Source: Haloferacaceae archaeon
Lineage (GTDB): Archaea > Halobacteriota > Halobacteria > Halobacteriales > Haloferacaceae
Direction of reading: 5' to 3'
DNA: 21,718 bases
Assembly (NCBI GenBank): GCA_018609965.1
Contig: JAHENP010000162.1
Location: forward strand, 1 to 21,718
Shown here: positions 21,201 to 21,718 of the stretch, piece by piece
Numbering within the stretch: the stretch's first letter is position 1
Layout of the letters: each line of letters opens with the position of its first letter
Program-made: the position numbers and the translations under genes
Notes under the pieces: generated by a model
The model's database searches: none
What the model was told of the DNA's origin: nothing
What the model saw: only the letters and a program-made list of their open reading frames with translations

Positions 21201-21718
21201 TCGGTCCCGGGGAGAAACGGAACGTGACGGTCGCGTTGTCACCCGAGTCGACCGGCCAGAAGTTCGGCCGGCTCCGCCTGTTCACCACCGACCCGCGCAC
21301 CTCACAGTTGGGCACGTTCCTGTCGAACACGGACACCGTGATCGAGGTGGACACGAGCACGGACACCGAGACGGGTGACGCGAACGCGACCATCTCCGTC
21401 CAGAACCCACCCGAGAACGCGACGCTGCCGGCGAACGTCTCGAACCCCGAGACGCTCCGGGAGAACGTCGGTATCGAGAACCTGAACGTCTCCGTGGGCG
21501 ATCCGGGGAACTTCTCCGTCGAGCTGTCGCAGGCGGATCAGCCGCCGTCGAACGCGCCGAACTTCTCGGCGCCCGACGGCAGAAACGTCGCGCCGGTGAA
21601 GTACGTCCGCGTCAACGAGACGCTGGCGGACAGCGACGTGAGGAACGCCACCTTCCGGCTCCGGGTGAGCAAGGTGCAGGTGAACGAGAGTGGCACCGCA
21701 CCCGAGGAGATCTCGTTG
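12275..21718 (+). CDS. Giant secreted modular surface protein (beta-helix / CARDB / choice-of-anchor-D), 3' end beyond window
   Basis: I read one frame with no stop from GTG 12275 to the last base: 3148 codons, incomplete. Order (residues): signal peptide 1-42 (charged, ERR, then a hydrophobic core LLVLAVVYLTVAA and Ala-rich cleavage area; an RR pair leaves Tat export possible); N-terminal beta-helix about 46-288, interrupted by a (QTPPED)7 spacer 124-165; propeller/FG-GAP-like part about 290-565 with DADRDG (424-429) and DLDRDG (518-523); Ig-like section about 700-800; beta-helix blocks about 806-1100, 1114-1387 and 1416-1922, bearing 27 W-centred coils; CARDB-like domains about 1929-2011, 2049-2167 and 2168-2274; seven HYDIN/choice-of-anchor-D repeats about 2275-3012; and a PGF-pre-PGF-like end. 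Dozens of N-X-S/T sequons imply N-glycosylation. Likely a wall-associated adhesin or surface-layer fibre; the function is inferred. Confidence 0.9.
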   Translation, partial: MRGSREATPERRLLVLAVVYLTVAATVTPFVALPAGSAAAAANDGCVTVQEAAAGGTVADGVTISESGCYVVSQNHTGTGSEPLIRIAADDVVLRGQGNTLTAGETSGGTETTTAAETGTPSMQTPPEDQTPPEDQTPPEDQTPPENQTPPEDQTPPEDQTPPEDQTPTDTTDTRVAVAAADVTNVTVTGLTVDSYDSGVRAHNVTDFQATSVVARGTERVAFALDRVTGGLVADTLVTDTRGRGVRLRDTSQVTLRNVTVDGSGGPAVSARQSDGVTVENSSLSRGVPPTADTLVYVDDSDGSLKSLAPGTRAVSDYGVQARVVGPAAFLDNDTAPEVPYVGTDGALRLVDANGETTKLVADSTAAEPVESRSKLAVDDRVAGRPAVLYAGADGSLYRVDADDQTPTPLGATRAVQFVVGVFDADRDGSRDAVYVSSSSGLRYVDGETGEDLSIPVDSTWGANDQVGFGEPARIDGAFVAPRVSGNGEPQLQRFDGSGTVEALSTVSVRKTAPTTVDLDRDGERSFVYVGAGVLDGTDGLLATVPGDSPRVVDGATTTVDPDAAVGLASQVTNGFPTVVTDDTDTVVGSDVTVDGVTGVGFAADNVTLAGRTTVPNGTDATALSGGIVVDNTTDDPTAQVTFDYDDAVVADETTVAVGRYRPDTREWVFDESTQSQNLSADTVTAIPTPTSGLFAPFGGATAPDTTAPNVTVDVVDRLGRASAVIVESDEPLATLRVAVDTPGSESTVTRNRTAFTETRIGSSVRYTLSLTTPAGTVGTNLTAAADIAGNSVSGVTASGTVTSPTVVDADGTTRFETLQPAVDAATAGETIRVRPGNYTNLTLSKNVTVRFDEGARLAQPGDASTAVEIVGSAAPTVVNATVVGYDTAVDARETDSDWTLQGVTVTAPTTEHGAIQATGSTGNWSVRNATLTGAGITAFDSRGDWVVADTSVSTGSLGVAAGSSRGAWTLQNVTVVGSLDTAVLARESTGDWEIRNATLARGNEGLVAEETTGDWLVTDTRILNNTDGASVSGSVGSWRVTESSIANNNRTGVVARATTGNVSGVYWGGSDGPGGRYLGSGDRVAGSVELGPVYQTPGRETTVQPPDQRTTGGEVVVDTDGTADTTSVQVAVDRALTGDTVRVRPGTYAESVRAGGNLTLTGDGALLVGGETAPAAGVTISAATTVDGFTVSGYPLGVRLSDDATLSNTTVSATVDGVFADGDRWAVRNVTVVASERGIRTGAGEWRIEDSSVTGSRTALSVRDTFDGGNWTVENATLSSSGTALSAADTSGEWHVVNTSLVGETGVNATGTSGAWTLTRSVLRNYTVGVNATGATVTGDATAVYWDDGDAPTTAPNGTAADLSGVVDCVGNVDCSNHLTTLPSNETDTGNETDGPGDNETDGSGDNETTPTAPYTVAADGSAEFDTIQSALDAATDGERIEVQSGTYTIVEPLFVEDNVTVALADDALVQSGGSTFGLTGIEIATAAAPTIRGGQFDGFQTAVDAGGTTDSWTLQNLTLLVGETGVGVNAANASGDWVVANTTVGGVGLAGVAAEGATGDWTVRDSTFLDRTTAIRAAETTGNWSVDDVDATGVGENALDATAASGDWTVRGLTVETAAESGVDAFGATGDWVVEDTTVDAAGQGSVYAANTTGDWVVRNVTATGGDRDTGNGPFDAVEAFDTTGDWRVTGLQASNVSGGVDAFRADGDWTVANTTVSQVEFAPVYAVNTTGDWTVTNLTATDGNRTVQNGTWDAVEAFGATGDWTVRGLTTEQMAGGVDASVTTGDWTVRDSFLAVDRVAVAAAESTGDWKLVNTTTGGPATGNATVGVVAEASTGDWLIDGSRLVAVGGGLGPGTGAAVYAPDTDGAWTVTESTLVGAPDRPTVNATGAAVVGDATGVWWGQRQVRPTDCVGSVDCGERRSNSPFVDVTLSTNDSVVVGDSVDATVTVTNDRRVPAVFVVTTGLGGQVTQRFVQLTAGASRTVDISLPAPQAGGQATVVSRVVDTTGGSSDPGGGQTDPGGGQTDPGGGQTPPGSGDNVTTQPAVARASATVDVRAAFALAVQNASVETTPTGATVTVDVTNTGARDGDGVVTVSRDTDGDGRPGAPVASRAVALSSGAATQVTFPLNRSTATAADSFVVTGGRETGNGTAVTGVAAVTVPSPPALELADATVPPAAAPEQTVAVPVTLRNTGDRPGNATVELVVTDAAGEPVATDQRSVTVPSGTGTTQLAFDADQLSAGNYTLTVSVDGPSADGAQTTTRSLTVQPETPALTVTGEAALGAVPLGEERTVPVTLSNAGEVPVTLTEVSVSGPVSLVTDAPQTVAAGGTVTLQLRVTAPTTAGSFDGRLRVGSTDPDDPVQTVTVTGEARGPIASPNRERVRFFSQSVGETATATLLLDNPGNEPLTVESVEITGASDFELRDERALGVGATVDAGDTGELRFAFTPTSGGPRTATVRVETDGGTFTARLTGAGEQPRAAVDRTQVGFGAVGTESARTQTIRLRNDGGAPLAVENVSLAGADADAFEIVAGGGSVRLVPGERRVVRVRFDPETAGGQTARIDVTADGPASPTVALSGVGNVSEVNLTTADPATPETVAFGTVGVGSSSLATVTLTNDGNETLLVRNATVTGDAEEFRAVTADGVSVAPGESTTLAVAFSPAAVGDSEATLSVATNDPSEQIVDLAVTGEGATASVSATPASVAFGAVRTETVANRTITVENTGSAPATLQDAGFAAGANFTITNGLDTTTLQPGEQTSVTLQFAPTNRGEETDVLRVENDTGAVVTRVSVGGVGAAPVPRLDTTRLSFPDTRVAGGTTATARITNEGNAPLNLSTVAADGSFAVRDRPQTLQPGGSARVEVAFQPTATGPESGTLQFDTNASAGLPAVRLSGTAVTVDAAADGNVTFGEVAVGETVTRNVTIRNRGGASASLNVTSAAVVGPDRGAFAVTTQTAFGEALSNGSTDASVLELGPGEKRNVTVALSPESTGQKFGRLRLFTTDPRTSQLGTFLSNTDTVIEVDTSTDTETGDANATISVQNPPENATLPANVSNPETLRENVGIENLNVSVGDPGNFSVELSQADQPPSNAPNFSAPDGRNVAPVKYVRVNETLADSDVRNATFRLRVSKVQVNESGTAPEEISL
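12644..12769 (+). repeat. (QTPPED)7 18-bp tandem repeat within the surface-protein gene
   Basis: Seven 18-bp units encode QTPPED, one of them QTPPEN, followed by a partial QTP. The nucleotide units are nearly identical. They insert a Pro/Glu/Asp spacer (residues 124-165) into a loop of the N-terminal beta-helix. Units are multiples of three, so copy-number change would keep the frame. Confidence 0.9.
14960..17910 (+). repeat. 27-copy 'TGDW' coil repeats (protein-level) in three beta-helix blocks
   Basis: A (T/S)G(D/N/E/A)W-h-h-x-(N/D) motif recurs 27 times: 7 in block 1, 5 in block 2 and 15 in block 3. W-to-W spacing is mostly 21-26 residues (for example 899, 925, 946, 969, 993, 1016, 1039, and 1514, 1539, 1563, 1586, 1610, 1634, 1658), with several 28-31 coils. 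This is the rung length of a right-handed parallel beta-helix, with one Trp per rung at a fixed position. Each block starts with a pectate-lyase-like entry (FETLQPAVDAA or FDTIQSALDAA, then RVRPGNYT-type) and ends with a VYWG, VYWDD or VWWG cap. Confidence 0.85.
18317..18379 (+). repeat. (DPGGGQT)3 linker repeat
   Basis: Three 21-bp units encoding DPGGGQT form a flexible linker between CARDB-like domains 1 and 2 of the surface protein. The nucleotide units are nearly identical, which suggests recent duplication. Confidence 0.85.
19097..21310 (+). repeat. Seven choice-of-anchor-D / HYDIN-like repeats (protein-level)
   Basis: Seven units of about 105 residues begin near 19108, 19415, 19727, 20042, 20363, 20678 and 20972. 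Each has an F(G)xVxVG(E/T) entry, a T(V)T(L)xNxGNxPLxV strand pair, then a (L/V)xPGExxxVxVxFxPxxxG segment and a closing VxLSGxG-type strand. This is the ASH/HYDIN Ig-like fold used as stalk modules in many secreted proteins. The units differ in sequence, so the array is old. Confidence 0.85.

Overview
The window comes from a haloarchaeon (class Halobacteria). The evidence is high G+C, very acidic predicted proteins, GTG starts, TTTA/TATA boxes about 26-29 nt ahead of start codons (leaderless transcripts), a HalX-type response regulator, an archaeal UPF0179 protein, and a giant sequon-rich surface protein ending in what looks like a PGF-pre-PGF module. Genus cannot be fixed from the sequence.

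Left third (1-6824, all minus strand): a stress/stationary-phase operon transcribed as prkA-type kinase 2, prkA-type kinase 1, DUF444 (YeaH/YhbH-like VWA protein), then SpoVR (C-terminus cut by the window edge). It matches the bacterial prkA/yeaG, yhbH/yeaH, spoVR/ycgB set but carries two divergent PrkA paralogues. A 241-bp spacer inside the operon, between kinase 1 and DUF444, holds a perfect 55-bp direct repeat flanking an 11-bp-arm palindrome. Upstream lies a 522-bp gene-free divergent region with a possible promoter and a 14-bp direct repeat.

Middle (7347-12019): single genes, several apparently leaderless. They are a small conserved haloarchaeal protein, a Cys-rich UPF0179 protein, a cysteine-free CysD-like PP-loop protein, an unrecognised and less GC-biased gene next to an IS200/IS605-like hairpin, a conserved haloarchaeal hypothetical, a CGYS monothiol glutaredoxin, and a HalX response regulator. 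A pyrimidine-rich degenerate repeat tract separates the last two.

Right part (12275-21718, plus strand): one continuous frame of 3148 codons, still open at the window end. It encodes a secreted, probably wall-anchored multidomain protein: signal peptide, N-terminal beta-helix interrupted by a (QTPPED)7 tandem repeat, a propeller-like DxDxDG section, an Ig-like section, three beta-helix blocks carrying 27 W-centred 'TGDW' coils, three CARDB-like domains, seven choice-of-anchor-D/HYDIN-like repeats of about 105 residues, and a PGF-pre-PGF-like end. It is divergent from the HalX gene across 255 bp that contain TATA boxes and an 8-bp-arm inverted repeat, so HalX and the surface protein may be co-regulated. 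This gene, especially its TGDW ladder, is the most unusual item in the window.
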